Assembly (NCBI RefSeq): GCF_003605735.1
Contig: NZ_QXTJ01000039.1
Coordinates: 504,774-537,081 of the forward strand
Reading direction: 5' to 3'
Length of the DNA: 32,308 nucleotides
From: Pseudomonas sp. LS-2
GTDB taxonomy: Bacteria > Pseudomonadota > Gammaproteobacteria > Pseudomonadales > Pseudomonadaceae
Both the position numbers and the translations under genes were made by a program. The notes below the pieces were generated by a model. That model made no database searches and was not told the DNA's origin. It worked only from the letters and a program-made list of their open reading frames with translations. Of this stretch, positions 1-8,231 are shown one piece after another. The stretch's first letter is position 1. Each line of letters begins with the position of its first letter.

Positions 1-502
1 CCTTGATCTCTTCGGATGTGATCATGGTGCCGGTGTAGCTCTCAGGCAGCAGGCGCGAGTTGTCGTAACTCAGCACCGGCAGCTCCGGCATCATGGCGCC
101 GTATTTGAGCACAGTGTTGGAGATGCGGAATTTGACCGCGCCGCCGAAACGCTGCAGATCGTCGGCCGCGTTACCGCTGTCGCCCTGCTTGAAGAAGTCG
201 ATACCACCTGCGCCGCTTTTGCCTTTACCACCGTCCAGACGAACAGCGTACAGACCGAAGGCATCGACACCGACGCCGACCGTGCCCTGAGTGAAACCGG
301 ACGAATAGTTGGCCATGAACGCCTGGCCCCACTCGGCGCGGTCTTCAGGTCCGTTCTTGTAGTCGCGGCTGATGTAGGCGTTGCGCAGATTGACCTTCAG
401 GCTGCTGTCTTCGACGAAGCCTTTGGAGTCTGCCTGGCCGTCCGCCATGGCGTGAGTGGCGGCGATGATGCCCAGAGTGAGCAGGCCGATACGCTGTTTC
501 AT
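1..502 (-). CDS. OprD-family outer-membrane porin, N-terminal part (runs off the window)
   Basis: About 167 residues of the N-terminus are visible and the rest lies beyond position 1. The start is the ATG at 502-500, preceded by an AAGGAC ribosome site. Residues 1-20 form a Sec signal peptide (hydrophobic core, likely cut after AMA). The mature start GFVEDSSLKVNLRNAYISRD is the hallmark OprD opening, an acidic stretch followed by the first beta strand with an aromatic/RD pair. Later segments alternate as in a beta barrel, with glycine-rich loops. OprD porins are 18-stranded channels taking up basic amino acids, peptides or small carboxylates. The substrate cannot be assigned from this fragment. 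Nearby aguA would fit an amine or amino-acid substrate, but that is only inference. The A-rich bases between ribosome site and start resemble a weak Crc/Hfq catabolite-repression target. Confidence 0.88.
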   Translation of the reverse strand, partial: MKQRIGLLTLGIIAATHAMADGQADSKGFVEDSSLKVNLRNAYISRDYKNGPEDRAEWGQAFMANYSSGFTQGTVGVGVDAFGLYAVRLDGGKGKSGAGGIDFFKQGDSGNAADDLQRFGGAVKFRISNTVLKYGAMMPELPVLSYDNSRLLPESYTGTMITSEEIK

Positions 503-664
503 CTTGTTGTCCTTGTGAGCAGATTAATCGCGCGCTGTGGCAAATACCCGGACAGGTAATTGCGTCTCCCAAGACTGTAAACAATCGTGGAAGCCCGCAC
601 GAAATCATCGCAGTGGACTACTGATGCACGTACATGGCGCTTGGCCACAGGCGGTGGACCGCGA

Positions 665-693
665 ATGCTATCCCCGGCATACAAGCGTGTCAA
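665..693 (-). promoter_or_regulatory. Likely sigma-70 promoter of the OprD-family porin
   Basis: Read on the minus strand there is a perfect -35 box TTGACA (693-688), exactly 17 bases, then TAGCAT (670-665) as the -10. It points at the porin and would give a leader of about 155 bases before the ATG at 502. No other minus-strand gene lies between. It is a match to consensus by eye, not a mapped start. Confidence 0.6.
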
Positions 694-724
694 TTTGATG
701 AAAGGCAAACCGACGAGTGTGCAC

Positions 725-747
725 GCCTCTCCAGACCCTGGAGAGGC
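725..747. repeat. Perfect 10-bp hairpin downstream of the small gene at 755-970
   Basis: GCCTCTCCAG (725-734) pairs with CTGGAGAGGC (738-747) around a three-base loop. It begins 8 bases beyond the stop codon of the small minus-strand gene, as a transcript-ending or RNA-stabilising hairpin would. Neither strand shows an immediate T-run, so a classic rho-independent terminator is not supported. Confidence 0.5.
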
Positions 748-754
748 AAACGCA

Positions 755-970
755 TCAACTGTGCAGAATGCCCAGCAGCGCTTCCATTTCAGCGTCGTTG
801 ATCAGGCCGCACGGATACCGCTGCTTCAGCATGGCGCGATAGTCCGGAACCTGATTGTGATCTTGTAACCGTGGAGCCTGGGTTATCCGTAACCAGTCCG
901 CCATCATCTGCCGTGCTTCATTGCTCGCAGACAAACCTCGAGTCACTCGTGACTCATGACCTGCGTTCAT
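755..970 (-). CDS. Small conserved-looking protein of unknown function (71 aa)
   Basis: I do not recognise this protein. It has no signal peptide, membrane segment or cysteine pair. It is mildly charged, with a predicted helical stretch (SNEARQMMADWLRI) and an acidic C-terminal helix (NDAEMEALLGIL). Support for it being real: an ATG at 970-968 with GAGG about 9 bases upstream, no overlapping gene on the other strand, and a perfect hairpin 8 bases after the stop. It sits alone between the porin and aguA, with aguA's terminator upstream, so it is probably transcribed on its own. Confidence 0.5.
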   Translation of the reverse strand: MNAGHESRVTRGLSASNEARQMMADWLRITQAPRLQDHNQVPDYRAMLKQRYPCGLINDAEMEALLGILHS

Positions 971-1093
971 AGGGATAACCTCGTGTGCCTTGGACTGCGA
1001 AAACTACTCAGCTTTTGTTACAAACGAACGAATGGGACAACCGTTTAACAAATCTGAACGTCTTGCGCGGGATCAGCGCTAAAACGCCGCCCA

Positions 1094-1120
1094 CAAAAAA
1101 GCCCATCGTCCGATGGGCTT
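1094..1120 (-). terminator. Rho-independent terminator of aguA
   Basis: A hairpin with arms 1099-1107 and 1112-1120 (AAGCCCATC/GATGGGCTT) is followed on the minus strand by a run of T (the complement of A at 1095-1100). It lies about 25 bases after the aguA stop. Confidence 0.85.
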
Positions 1121-1145
1121 CCAAGACAGCAAGAAGCGAACCAAC

Positions 1146-2252
1146 TCAGCGACGGTGAGGCGCCGGTTGTTGCTGGGTCAGGCAGTGAATATTGCCCCCG
1201 CCCAGCAGTAGCTCACGGCCTGGCACCATGACCACCTCATGCTCGGGGAACAGTTGCTGCAGAATTTTGCGCGCGGTTTCGTCCAGCGGATCCTCGAAAC
1301 TCGGTGCGATGATGCCGCCGTTCACGATAAGGAAATTCACATAGGAGCCGGCAAGACGCACCGAAGGGTTGCGTTCCTGACTGCCATGCACCTGATCAAC
1401 GCCGGCGCATTCCTCTTCGGTGGCGAACAAAGGGCCCGGAATCGGCATTTTGTGAACGATGAATGAACGGCCTTTTGCATCCTTCGCGTTTTCCAGCACA
1501 CCCATCGCCGCCTGGCAGCGAGGGTAGTTCGGGTCTTTCGGATCATCGGTCCAGGCCAGCAACACCTCGCCCGGGCGCACGTAGCAGCAGAAGTTATCCA
1601 CATGGCCGTCGGTTTCGTCGTTGTACAGGCCGTCCGGCAACCAGATGATTTTTTCCACAGAGAGGTGATCGCGCAGCACCCCTTCGATCTCTTCGCGAGA
1701 CAGGTGCGGGTTGCGGTTGCGGTTGAGCAGGCATTCTTCGGTGGTAATCAGCGTGCCTTCGCCGTCGACATGGATCGAGCCGCCCTCCAGCACGAAGTCT
1801 TCGGTGACATAGCGCGGGCAACGTTCGATTTCCAATACCTTGCTCGCCAACGCTGCGTCCAGGTTCCACGGTGAGTACAGACCGCCGTCAAACCCGCCCC
1901 AGGCGTTGAAGCCCCAATCCACGCCGCGCACTTCGCCGTCATCGTTGATGACGAAGGTCGGGCCGGTGTCGCGCACCCATGCGTCATCGTTGCTGATTTC
2001 CACGACCCGAATGTTCGGCACATCCAGACGTGCGCGAGCGTTGTCGTATTGCGCCGCCGATACGGCGACCGTCACCGGTTCGAACCGGGCGATGGCCTTG
2101 GCGACAGCGACATGCGCGGTCTGCACCGGCTTGCCGCCCAGACGCCAATTGTCCGGGCGCTCTGGCCAGACCATCCAGGTCTGGGTCTGCGGAGCCCATT
2201 CGGCGGGCATGTAGAAACCATCGGCGCGGGGGGTGCTGTTAAGTGTGGTCAT
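1146..2252 (-). CDS. aguA: Agmatine deiminase AguA
   Basis: A cytosolic enzyme of the arginine decarboxylase route. It hydrolyses agmatine to N-carbamoylputrescine and ammonia, feeding putrescine synthesis or agmatine use as carbon and nitrogen. The 368 residues match the family length. Visible signatures are the N-terminal GFYMPAEW, the substrate-binding NDDAWVRDTGPTF, EGGSIHVDGEGT, the ETDGHVDNF acid/His segment, and the catalytic cysteine in GGGNIHC (Cys357). The ATG at 2252 overlaps no other gene, and GGAG lies about 12 bases upstream, inside the end of the aguB remnant. In P. aeruginosa aguB and aguA form an operon regulated by AguR. Here aguB is reduced to its tail, so agmatine would stop at carbamoylputrescine unless another copy of aguB exists elsewhere. 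Confidence 0.95.
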   Translation of the reverse strand: MTTLNSTPRADGFYMPAEWAPQTQTWMVWPERPDNWRLGGKPVQTAHVAVAKAIARFEPVTVAVSAAQYDNARARLDVPNIRVVEISNDDAWVRDTGPTFVINDDGEVRGVDWGFNAWGGFDGGLYSPWNLDAALASKVLEIERCPRYVTEDFVLEGGSIHVDGEGTLITTEECLLNRNRNPHLSREEIEGVLRDHLSVEKIIWLPDGLYNDETDGHVDNFCCYVRPGEVLLAWTDDPKDPNYPRCQAAMGVLENAKDAKGRSFIVHKMPIPGPLFATEEECAGVDQVHGSQERNPSVRLAGSYVNFLIVNGGIIAPSFEDPLDETARKILQQLFPEHEVVMVPGRELLLGGGNIHCLTQQQPAPHRR

Positions 2253-2257
2253 GTGAA

Positions 2258-2350
2258 TCAGGACTCCAGTGAACCGTCCAGGGTTTGCAAGGCACCATAC
2301 AGGTTGGGACGACGGTCACGGAAGAAGCCCCAGGCGCTGCGAATGTATTG
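2258..2350 (-). pseudogene. aguB: C-terminal remnant of N-carbamoylputrescine amidase (aguB)
   Basis: The minus strand encodes 30 in-frame codons ending in TGA at 2260-2258, 5 bases before the aguA ATG. They include RSAWGFFRDRRPNLYGAL, the characteristic end of AguB/plant-CPA type carbon-nitrogen hydrolases. An in-frame TGA stands three codons further upstream. A shifted frame there reads E-I-D-R, as expected next to this motif, suggesting an indel. No nitrilase Glu-Lys-Cys catalytic core is present anywhere upstream, because the stop of the three-domain PLP protein is already at 2541. The gene has lost roughly 90% of its length. The position immediately before aguA matches the normal aguBA order. 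Confidence 0.72.
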
Positions 2351-2461
2351 CGGTCAATCTCGCCACCTTTATATCCGATAAAAATCGGTCTTAAAAGGCT
2401 ATTAACATCTGAGACAGGGCAGCTAGCCAAAAATAACCGATATTCATCCAGTGTGATCGGG

Positions 2462-2506
2462 TGTGCTGGCGATAGCGGTCTCGAGAAAGCCATCGCTGGC
2501 AAGCCG
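2462..2506. repeat. Degenerate REP-like sequence
   Basis: GCCATCGCTGGCAAGCC at about 2490-2506 matches the arm of Pseudomonas REP palindromes. The partner GCTGGCGATAGCGG at 2466-2479 is only imperfectly complementary. It lies in the 190-base non-coding strip between the aguB remnant and the PLP protein. Confidence 0.4.
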
Positions 2507-2540
2507 GGCGAATACAGGGCATCTGCCTGGCACACATCCG

Positions 2541-5459
2541 TTAATCCTCCAGCTCGCTCAATACCTTCGACACGTTATCCACGAAGAAATCGACGCTGCG
2601 CCGGGTGGTGACCATCGGCGGTTTGATCTTCAGGATGTTCAGGTAGTCACCCGTCGGTTGCATGAAGATACCCAGCTCGCGCAAACGGTCGCACAGGTAC
2701 GTGGTCTCTTCGGTGGCAGGCTCGAGGGTCTGGCGATCACGTACCAGTTCCAGCCCCAGATAAAACCCCGAGCCGTGGGCCGCGCCTGCCAATGGGTGTT
2801 TATCGATCAGCGCCAGCAATCGCTCCTTGAAATAACCACCGACCCGTTGGGCGTTTTCCCAAAGCTGCTCTTCTTTCATGACATCAAGCACCGCCATGCC
2901 GATCCGGCAACTCACCGGACTGCCCCCCGAAGAGGAAAAGAAATACCCCTCGGCCTCCAGCGCTTCGGCGATCTCCCGGCGAGTAATCACCGCGCCCAGC
3001 GGATGACCATTGCCCATGCCTTTGGCCATGGTGATGATGTCCGGCACCACGCCCTGCTCTTCGAAGCCCCAGAAATACTGCCCCAGCCGACCGTATCCGA
3101 CCTGGACTTCGTCGGCGATGCAGACGCCGCCTTGTGCGCGGACTTTCTGGTAGACCTGTTGCAGGTAACCCGGCGGCAGTGAAATTCCGCCGGCGTTGCC
3201 ATACACCGGCTCGCAGATGAAGCCGGCCAACTGGCGGCCCTGTTCGGCAAGTCGGGCGAGATGGGCATCAACGCTCTTCAGATAAAACGGCGTGCTGTCG
3301 GCACCGCGGGCCTCGCCACGGTAGGTATTGGGGGCCACCACCGGATGCACCCAGTCCGGGCGCGTGCTGAGCGCTTGCGGGTTGTCGGCGATGGACGTGG
3401 AGATGGCGTCTGTCGCAACCGACCAACCGTGATACGCCTCGAGCACGCTCAGGACATCACGCCCGCCGCTGTAGGCCCACGCCAGCCGAATCGCCAGATC
3501 ATTGGCCTCGGTGCCGCTGTTGACCAGAAACACTCGATCCATCCCTTCCGGCGCAAGCTCGAGCAGCCGCTCGGAGAATTCGGCGATGGCCGCGTAGTGA
3601 AAGCGCGAATTGGTATTGAGCAGCGACCACTGTTTTGCAGCGACCTGGGCCATGCGCGGATGTCCGTGACCGAGCACTGCGACGTTGTTGAGCATGTCCA
3701 GATACGAACGGCCCTGCATGTCGATCAGGTGGTTGCGCCATCCGCGTTCGATCTGCGGCGGCGCCTGGTAGTAATGCTTTTGCGAACGGGCAAAACTCGC
3801 GTCGCGACGGGCCAGTAATTCGGCGGCGTCGGCCAGTGTCGGCGCGTCACAATCGAAGCCCAGCATCCCCTTGGGCGAAGGGCACAACGCTCGCCATGCA
3901 GCGGCCCTGGAAGGGGTCGAGAACAAGGGAGGGCTGACATCCGGCTCGGAACACAGCTGCACGATCAGTGAACCGCCGCCCTGCCCGATCACGTCGCTGG
4001 CGCCGAACTCAACACCGGAGTCGAAATCCGAGCGCACACCCCACAAGCGCAGATTCGCATCGGTCCCGACCAGCATCAATGCACCGTCGGCGGTGTGCCG
4101 CAACGTACCGTTAAAGGGCGCGTGAACTGCAGTGCCGTGTGGGATCAGCAATTCCACATGCAGGGCAAAGGTCTCCGGCTCTTGATGGCTGTCCGGCAGC
4201 GTTCTCGACAAACGATATTCGCCATAGCGGCTGGTAGCCAGACCATGGGCGTATGCGGCCTCTTTGAGCAATTGCTCGTCGAAGCCGCTTTGCTCCCAAT
4301 TGCCCGCCTCGAAATGCTCACTGAGCACTCCAAGATCCACCGCCGTGAAGCGCTGCCCACTCAACGTCGGCAGCAAGGGCGAAAACGCTTCTGCGCGGTC
4401 GCTCTCGTCGAGCAGCCCCACGCAATCGAGAATCGCCGCCTCCATCAAGGCCATGGGAATGGCAGTCGCGACGTCGAAGATGTTCCATTCGCTGCCCAGA
4501 TTGGCCTGGATGTAAGCGTTATCGGGCTCGATGCTGGCCTGCTGTTCGCTGCTGAGCACCAGCACCGCCGCGCGCGCGACGATCAACGGCCACAGCGCCT
4601 GCAACTCTTCACGCTGCAAGGGGTTGATCGCGTGATAGGCCGCGATGGCGGGCAGGATGAACAGCGGGTCCCCGTCGGCGTGATGCAGCAGTGCAGCGCA
4701 AGTGACCGAGAGGTCGGCGATACGCCAGGTACGCACCAGATCACCAAAGTCGATCAGCCCCTGCAATTGCCACATGCGGTGCGAGTCGCGATCCCAGACC
4801 ACGTTGTATTCAGTGATGTCCATATGGATCGCCTGAACCGGCAACTGAGCGATCAGCGGCAACAGTCTGGCATGCGCTTGCAGCGCTGCCTCTTCGATAC
4901 ACGCCCGTTCCTCGGCGTTCTCGATGACCGGCAACAGGTGTTTGATCAGCGCACTGGCGTGGCGCGGGTCCCACTGCAGAATGCGCTCCAGTCCAGGGTG
5001 CTCGAAGCCCGCCAACGCGATATCCACCTGGGCGCAAAGCTCGGCCAGTCCGGTCATGACCTGGCGGCTCAAATGCGCCACGTGCGCCAGCGACCGGCCG
5101 TCGATGAACTCAAGCAGTCGCACATGCACCGGATGACCGTCTACCGCCAGCGTCAACAGATCATTCCCGTCTACGGCGGCAATGACCGCCGGTACACGCA
5201 CATCGGACTGACGGCTCAGATGGCGCAGGGCCTCGTGCTGAGCCGCCAGTTCGAGGGTCGAGTAGTCGCCGTGGCAGATTTTCAGTACGAAGCGTCGCCC
5301 GTCGCCGCTGTCCAGCAGAAAGTTACGATCCTGATGGCTACCCAGCTCTTTCAAGGGGCCTGACAGGCCGTAGTGCACCGACAGCCACGCAGCCGCCTGA
5401 TCGGGGGTGACTTCCGGGCACGGGAGACTGGATCGGCGAATCAGGGTGGCGAGCGGCAT
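2541..5459 (-). CDS. Three-domain protein: APH-like kinase, degenerate M23-like domain, class-III PLP enzyme
   Basis: A 972-residue fusion. Residues about 30-300 are an aminoglycoside-phosphotransferase/choline-kinase fold with the catalytic HMDITEYN (Asp214, Asn219) and metal-binding DFGD (Asp237). Residues about 430-505 resemble an M23/LytM domain, but the second zinc motif HxH reads LRLW, so peptidase activity is unlikely. Residues about 565-970 are a class-III aminotransferase fold with NSGTEAND (PLP phosphate), ADEVQ (Asp783) and the Schiff-base lysine in MAKGMGNGHP (Lys813). Related PLP enzymes in animals (ETNPPL, PHYKPL) are phospho-lyases, and PHYKPL acts after the APH-fold hydroxylysine kinase. 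A kinase-then-lyase role on an amino alcohol or hydroxylysine is therefore a reasonable inference, with transaminase as the alternative. I chose ATG 5459 over an upstream TTG at 5501. The gene is divergent from rmlB. Confidence 0.88.
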   Translation of the reverse strand: MPLATLIRRSSLPCPEVTPDQAAAWLSVHYGLSGPLKELGSHQDRNFLLDSGDGRRFVLKICHGDYSTLELAAQHEALRHLSRQSDVRVPAVIAAVDGNDLLTLAVDGHPVHVRLLEFIDGRSLAHVAHLSRQVMTGLAELCAQVDIALAGFEHPGLERILQWDPRHASALIKHLLPVIENAEERACIEEAALQAHARLLPLIAQLPVQAIHMDITEYNVVWDRDSHRMWQLQGLIDFGDLVRTWRIADLSVTCAALLHHADGDPLFILPAIAAYHAINPLQREELQALWPLIVARAAVLVLSSEQQASIEPDNAYIQANLGSEWNIFDVATAIPMALMEAAILDCVGLLDESDRAEAFSPLLPTLSGQRFTAVDLGVLSEHFEAGNWEQSGFDEQLLKEAAYAHGLATSRYGEYRLSRTLPDSHQEPETFALHVELLIPHGTAVHAPFNGTLRHTADGALMLVGTDANLRLWGVRSDFDSGVEFGASDVIGQGGGSLIVQLCSEPDVSPPLFSTPSRAAAWRALCPSPKGMLGFDCDAPTLADAAELLARRDASFARSQKHYYQAPPQIERGWRNHLIDMQGRSYLDMLNNVAVLGHGHPRMAQVAAKQWSLLNTNSRFHYAAIAEFSERLLELAPEGMDRVFLVNSGTEANDLAIRLAWAYSGGRDVLSVLEAYHGWSVATDAISTSIADNPQALSTRPDWVHPVVAPNTYRGEARGADSTPFYLKSVDAHLARLAEQGRQLAGFICEPVYGNAGGISLPPGYLQQVYQKVRAQGGVCIADEVQVGYGRLGQYFWGFEEQGVVPDIITMAKGMGNGHPLGAVITRREIAEALEAEGYFFSSSGGSPVSCRIGMAVLDVMKEEQLWENAQRVGGYFKERLLALIDKHPLAGAAHGSGFYLGLELVRDRQTLEPATEETTYLCDRLRELGIFMQPTGDYLNILKIKPPMVTTRRSVDFFVDNVSKVLSELED

Positions 5460-5737
5460 GTGAAAGGTCCCAAGGGTTGGATGGACAGGCAATATCGCCA
5501 AGTGCGCAATGGATAAGCAACCCCGTCGGGGTTAGCGAAGAGAAATCTTTTCAACCACCGCTAGATAGCGTGGTCGTTAAGGCGATGAAACAGTCACGGC
5601 GGTTTTATGACGCTATCGAAGCCAGCCAATCAATTAATTTCATGGCCTCTGGGCGGTTTGCGCCTTGCGCCTGTCATCACCCCACCACAAGCTATGCTTC
5701 GTCATCTTGACGTCCATCCAGGGAAGAAGGTTTAGCC

Positions 5738-6817
5738 ATGCGAATACTTGTCACCGGTGGCGCCGGCTTTATCGGTTCTGCGCTGATCCGCCATTTGATC
5801 AACAACACCGATCATGACGTACTGAACTTCGACAAACTGACCTACGCAGGCAACCTCGAATCGTTGCAAAGCATAGTCACCAACACTCGCTACGAGTTCG
5901 TGCAGCAAGACATCGTCGATCAGGCCGCGGTGAGCAAGGTGCTGGCGCGCTTCAGACCCGACGCGATCATGCACCTGGCAGCGGAGTCGCATGTCGACCG
6001 TTCCATCGACGGGCCGGGCGAGTTCATCCAGACCAATATCGTCGGGACTTACAGCCTGCTCGAAGCGGCCCGTGGCTACTGGCAGACTCTTCCCGACACC
6101 GAGCGTGCGGCGTTCCGCTTCCATCACATTTCCACCGACGAAGTGTATGGCGACCTGCACGGCGTGGATGATCTGTTCACCGAAACAACGCCCTATGCGC
6201 CAAGCTCCCCGTATTCGGCCAGCAAAGCGGCGTCCGATCATCTGGTGCGCGCCTGGCAGCGCACCTACGGTCTGCCGGTGGTCGTGACCAACTGTTCGAA
6301 CAACTACGGGCCCTTCCACTTTCCGGAAAAACTCATTCCGCTGGTGATCCTCAATGCGTTGGCCGGCAAACCGCTGCCGGTGTATGGCAACGGTCTGCAG
6401 GTGCGCGACTGGCTGTTCGTCGAGGACCACGCCCGTGCGCTGCTCAAGGTGGTCACCGAGGGCAAGGTAGGCGAGACCTACAACATCGGCGGCCATAACG
6501 AACAGAAGAACATCGACGTCGTGCGTGGCATCTGCGCGTTACTGGAGGAGCTGGCGCCAGAACACCGTAAAGGCGTGGCCAACTATGCGGATCTGATCAC
6601 CTACGTGACCGACCGCCCTGGCCATGACATGCGTTACGCCATCGACGCCAGCAAGATCGAACGCGAACTTGGCTGGACGCCGGAAGAAACCTTCGAATCC
6701 GGATTGCGCAAGACCGTGCAGTGGTATCTGGACAATCTGGAATGGTGCCGCAACGTGCAGGACGGCAGCTATCAGGGCGAACGCCTGGGTACCAACGTCA
6801 AGGATCTGATCGCATGA
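5738..6817 (+). CDS. rmlB: dTDP-glucose 4,6-dehydratase RmlB
   Basis: Second step of dTDP-L-rhamnose synthesis: removal of water from dTDP-glucose to give dTDP-4-keto-6-deoxyglucose, using bound NAD+. The 359 residues are full length. The extended SDR signatures are clear: the Rossmann motif GGAGFIG at residues 7-13, HLAAESHVDRS, the catalytic STDEVYGD (Thr133-Asp134-Glu135), the Tyr159/Lys163 pair in PYSASKAASDH, NCSNNYGP, and the C-terminal DRPGHDMRYA. A strong GGGAAGAAGG ribosome site precedes the ATG. It is the first gene of rmlBACD, and its stop overlaps the rmlA start as ATGA. The 278-base upstream gap, shared with the divergent PLP gene, holds two short hairpins (5519-5533 and 5554-5574) but no promoter I would vouch for. 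Confidence 0.96.
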   Translation: MRILVTGGAGFIGSALIRHLINNTDHDVLNFDKLTYAGNLESLQSIVTNTRYEFVQQDIVDQAAVSKVLARFRPDAIMHLAAESHVDRSIDGPGEFIQTNIVGTYSLLEAARGYWQTLPDTERAAFRFHHISTDEVYGDLHGVDDLFTETTPYAPSSPYSASKAASDHLVRAWQRTYGLPVVVTNCSNNYGPFHFPEKLIPLVILNALAGKPLPVYGNGLQVRDWLFVEDHARALLKVVTEGKVGETYNIGGHNEQKNIDVVRGICALLEELAPEHRKGVANYADLITYVTDRPGHDMRYAIDASKIERELGWTPEETFESGLRKTVQWYLDNLEWCRNVQDGSYQGERLGTNVKDLIA

Positions 6818-7689
6818 CCAAAGGAATCGTATTGGCAGGGGGCTCGGGCACTCGCCTGCACCCCATCACACTCGGCGTCTCCAAGCAGTTGCTGCCGATC
6901 TACGACAAACCGATGATCTACTACCCGATCTCGGTCCTGATGCTCGCCGGCATCAAGGACATCCTGATCATCTCCACACCGCTGGACTTGCCCCAGTACC
7001 GCGCCCTGCTGGGCGATGGCAGTCAGTTCGGCGTGCATTTCCAGTATGCCGAACAGCCCAGGCCCGATGGTCTGGCCCAGGCGTTCCTGATCGGCGAGCA
7101 GTTCATCGGGGATGACTCGGTGTGCCTGATTCTGGGCGACAACATTTTCCACGGCCAACACTTCAGCGATCAACTCAAACGCGCCGCCGATCAGGAGTCC
7201 GGTGCAACGGTCTTCGGTTATTGGGTCAAGGATCCAGAGCGTTTCGGTGTCGTGGATTTCGACGAGAAAGGCCGCGCACTGTCCATCGAGGAAAAACCCA
7301 AGGCACCGAAGTCCAGCTACGCCGTCACAGGCCTGTACTTCTACGACAACGAAGTCATCCAGGTGGCCAAAGACGTCAAGCCGTCGTCACGGGGTGAACT
7401 GGAGATCACTGACGTCAACAATGCCTATCTGCAGCGCGGCGACCTGCGTGTGGAGCGCTTCGGCCGAGGCTTCGCCTGGCTCGACACCGGCACCCACGAC
7501 AGTCTGCTGGACGCCTCCCAATACGTGCAGACCATCGAGCATCGCCAAGGCCTGAAAGTCGCTTGCCTTGAAGAAATTGCCTTCCAGAACGGCTGGATCG
7601 ACCGCACTCACCTGCTGAGCCGGGCTGACTATTTTGGCAAGACAGGCTACGGTCAATACCTGTTCAAAGTCGCGGGGGAAAGCCAGTGA
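6814..7689 (+). CDS. rmlA: Glucose-1-phosphate thymidylyltransferase RmlA
   Basis: First committed step of the pathway: glucose-1-phosphate plus dTTP gives dTDP-glucose and pyrophosphate, with feedback inhibition by dTDP-rhamnose known for the family. The 291 residues match family length. The nucleotide-binding motif GGSGTRLHP is at residues 9-17, followed by SKQLLPIYDKPMIYYP, the metal-binding LGDNIFHG, the sugar-binding EEKP, and the C-terminal WLDTGTHDSLLDAS. The ATG at 6814 gives an ATGA overlap with rmlB and places the nucleotide loop at the expected distance. An upstream start inside rmlB would add an unrelated extension and was rejected. The end overlaps the GTG of rmlC. Confidence 0.96.
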   Translation: MTKGIVLAGGSGTRLHPITLGVSKQLLPIYDKPMIYYPISVLMLAGIKDILIISTPLDLPQYRALLGDGSQFGVHFQYAEQPRPDGLAQAFLIGEQFIGDDSVCLILGDNIFHGQHFSDQLKRAADQESGATVFGYWVKDPERFGVVDFDEKGRALSIEEKPKAPKSSYAVTGLYFYDNEVIQVAKDVKPSSRGELEITDVNNAYLQRGDLRVERFGRGFAWLDTGTHDSLLDASQYVQTIEHRQGLKVACLEEIAFQNGWIDRTHLLSRADYFGKTGYGQYLFKVAGESQ

Positions 7690-8231
7690 ACGTCATCGCG
7701 AGTGAATTGCCCGAAGTGCTCATCATCGAACCCAAGGTGTTCGGCGATGAGCGTGGATTCTTTTACGAGAGCTTCAACGCCAAGGCTTTCACCGAAAAAA
7801 CCGGGATTAACGCCCAGTTCGTACAGGACAACCATTCGCGCTCGCAAAAGGGCGTGTTACGCGGCCTGCATTACCAGATCGAAAACCCGCAGGGCAAACT
7901 GGTACGGGTCACTGCGGGCAAGGTGATGGATATCGCCGTCGACATTCGTCGCAGCTCCCCGCACTTCGGCAAATGGTTCGGTCTGGAGCTGTCGGCGGAA
8001 AACGCCAGACAACTGTGGATTCCGCCAGGTTTTGCCCATGGCTTCGTGGTACTGAGTGACCATGCCGACTTCCTGTACAAGACCACCGACTATTACACCC
8101 CCTCCGCCGAGCGCTGCATTCGTTGGGACGATCCGGATCTGGGGATCGACTGGGGCCTGTCGGAAGCGCCAACGCTATCGGCCAAGGATCAAGTCGGCAA
8201 ACTTCTGAAAGAAGCGGATCTGTTTCCGTGA
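7686..8231 (+). CDS. rmlC: dTDP-4-dehydrorhamnose 3,5-epimerase RmlC
   Basis: Double epimerisation of dTDP-4-keto-6-deoxyglucose at C3 and C5. The 181-residue cupin matches the family. The substrate loop GFFYESFN and the catalytic His62 in VLRGLHYQ are present, followed by GKVMDIAVDIRRSSP, the IPPGFAHGF loop and the tyrosine-rich YKTTDYYTP. The start is GTG at 7686, overlapping the rmlA stop as GTGA. GGGGGA lies just upstream inside rmlA. Its own stop overlaps the GTG of rmlD, so the cluster appears translationally coupled throughout. Confidence 0.95.
   Translation: MNVIASELPEVLIIEPKVFGDERGFFYESFNAKAFTEKTGINAQFVQDNHSRSQKGVLRGLHYQIENPQGKLVRVTAGKVMDIAVDIRRSSPHFGKWFGLELSAENARQLWIPPGFAHGFVVLSDHADFLYKTTDYYTPSAERCIRWDDPDLGIDWGLSEAPTLSAKDQVGKLLKEADLFP

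Noticed and set aside
2239..2535. A 98-codon minus-strand open frame spanning the aguB remnant
   Set aside because: It is in a different frame from the AguB tail, lacks any family likeness, and runs through the REP debris; the remnant in the other frame explains the conservation.
4095..5363. A 422-codon plus-strand open frame inside the three-domain PLP protein gene
   Set aside because: Antisense to the APH domain region; composition rich in Gln/Arg/His as expected of a mirror frame, no ribosome site.
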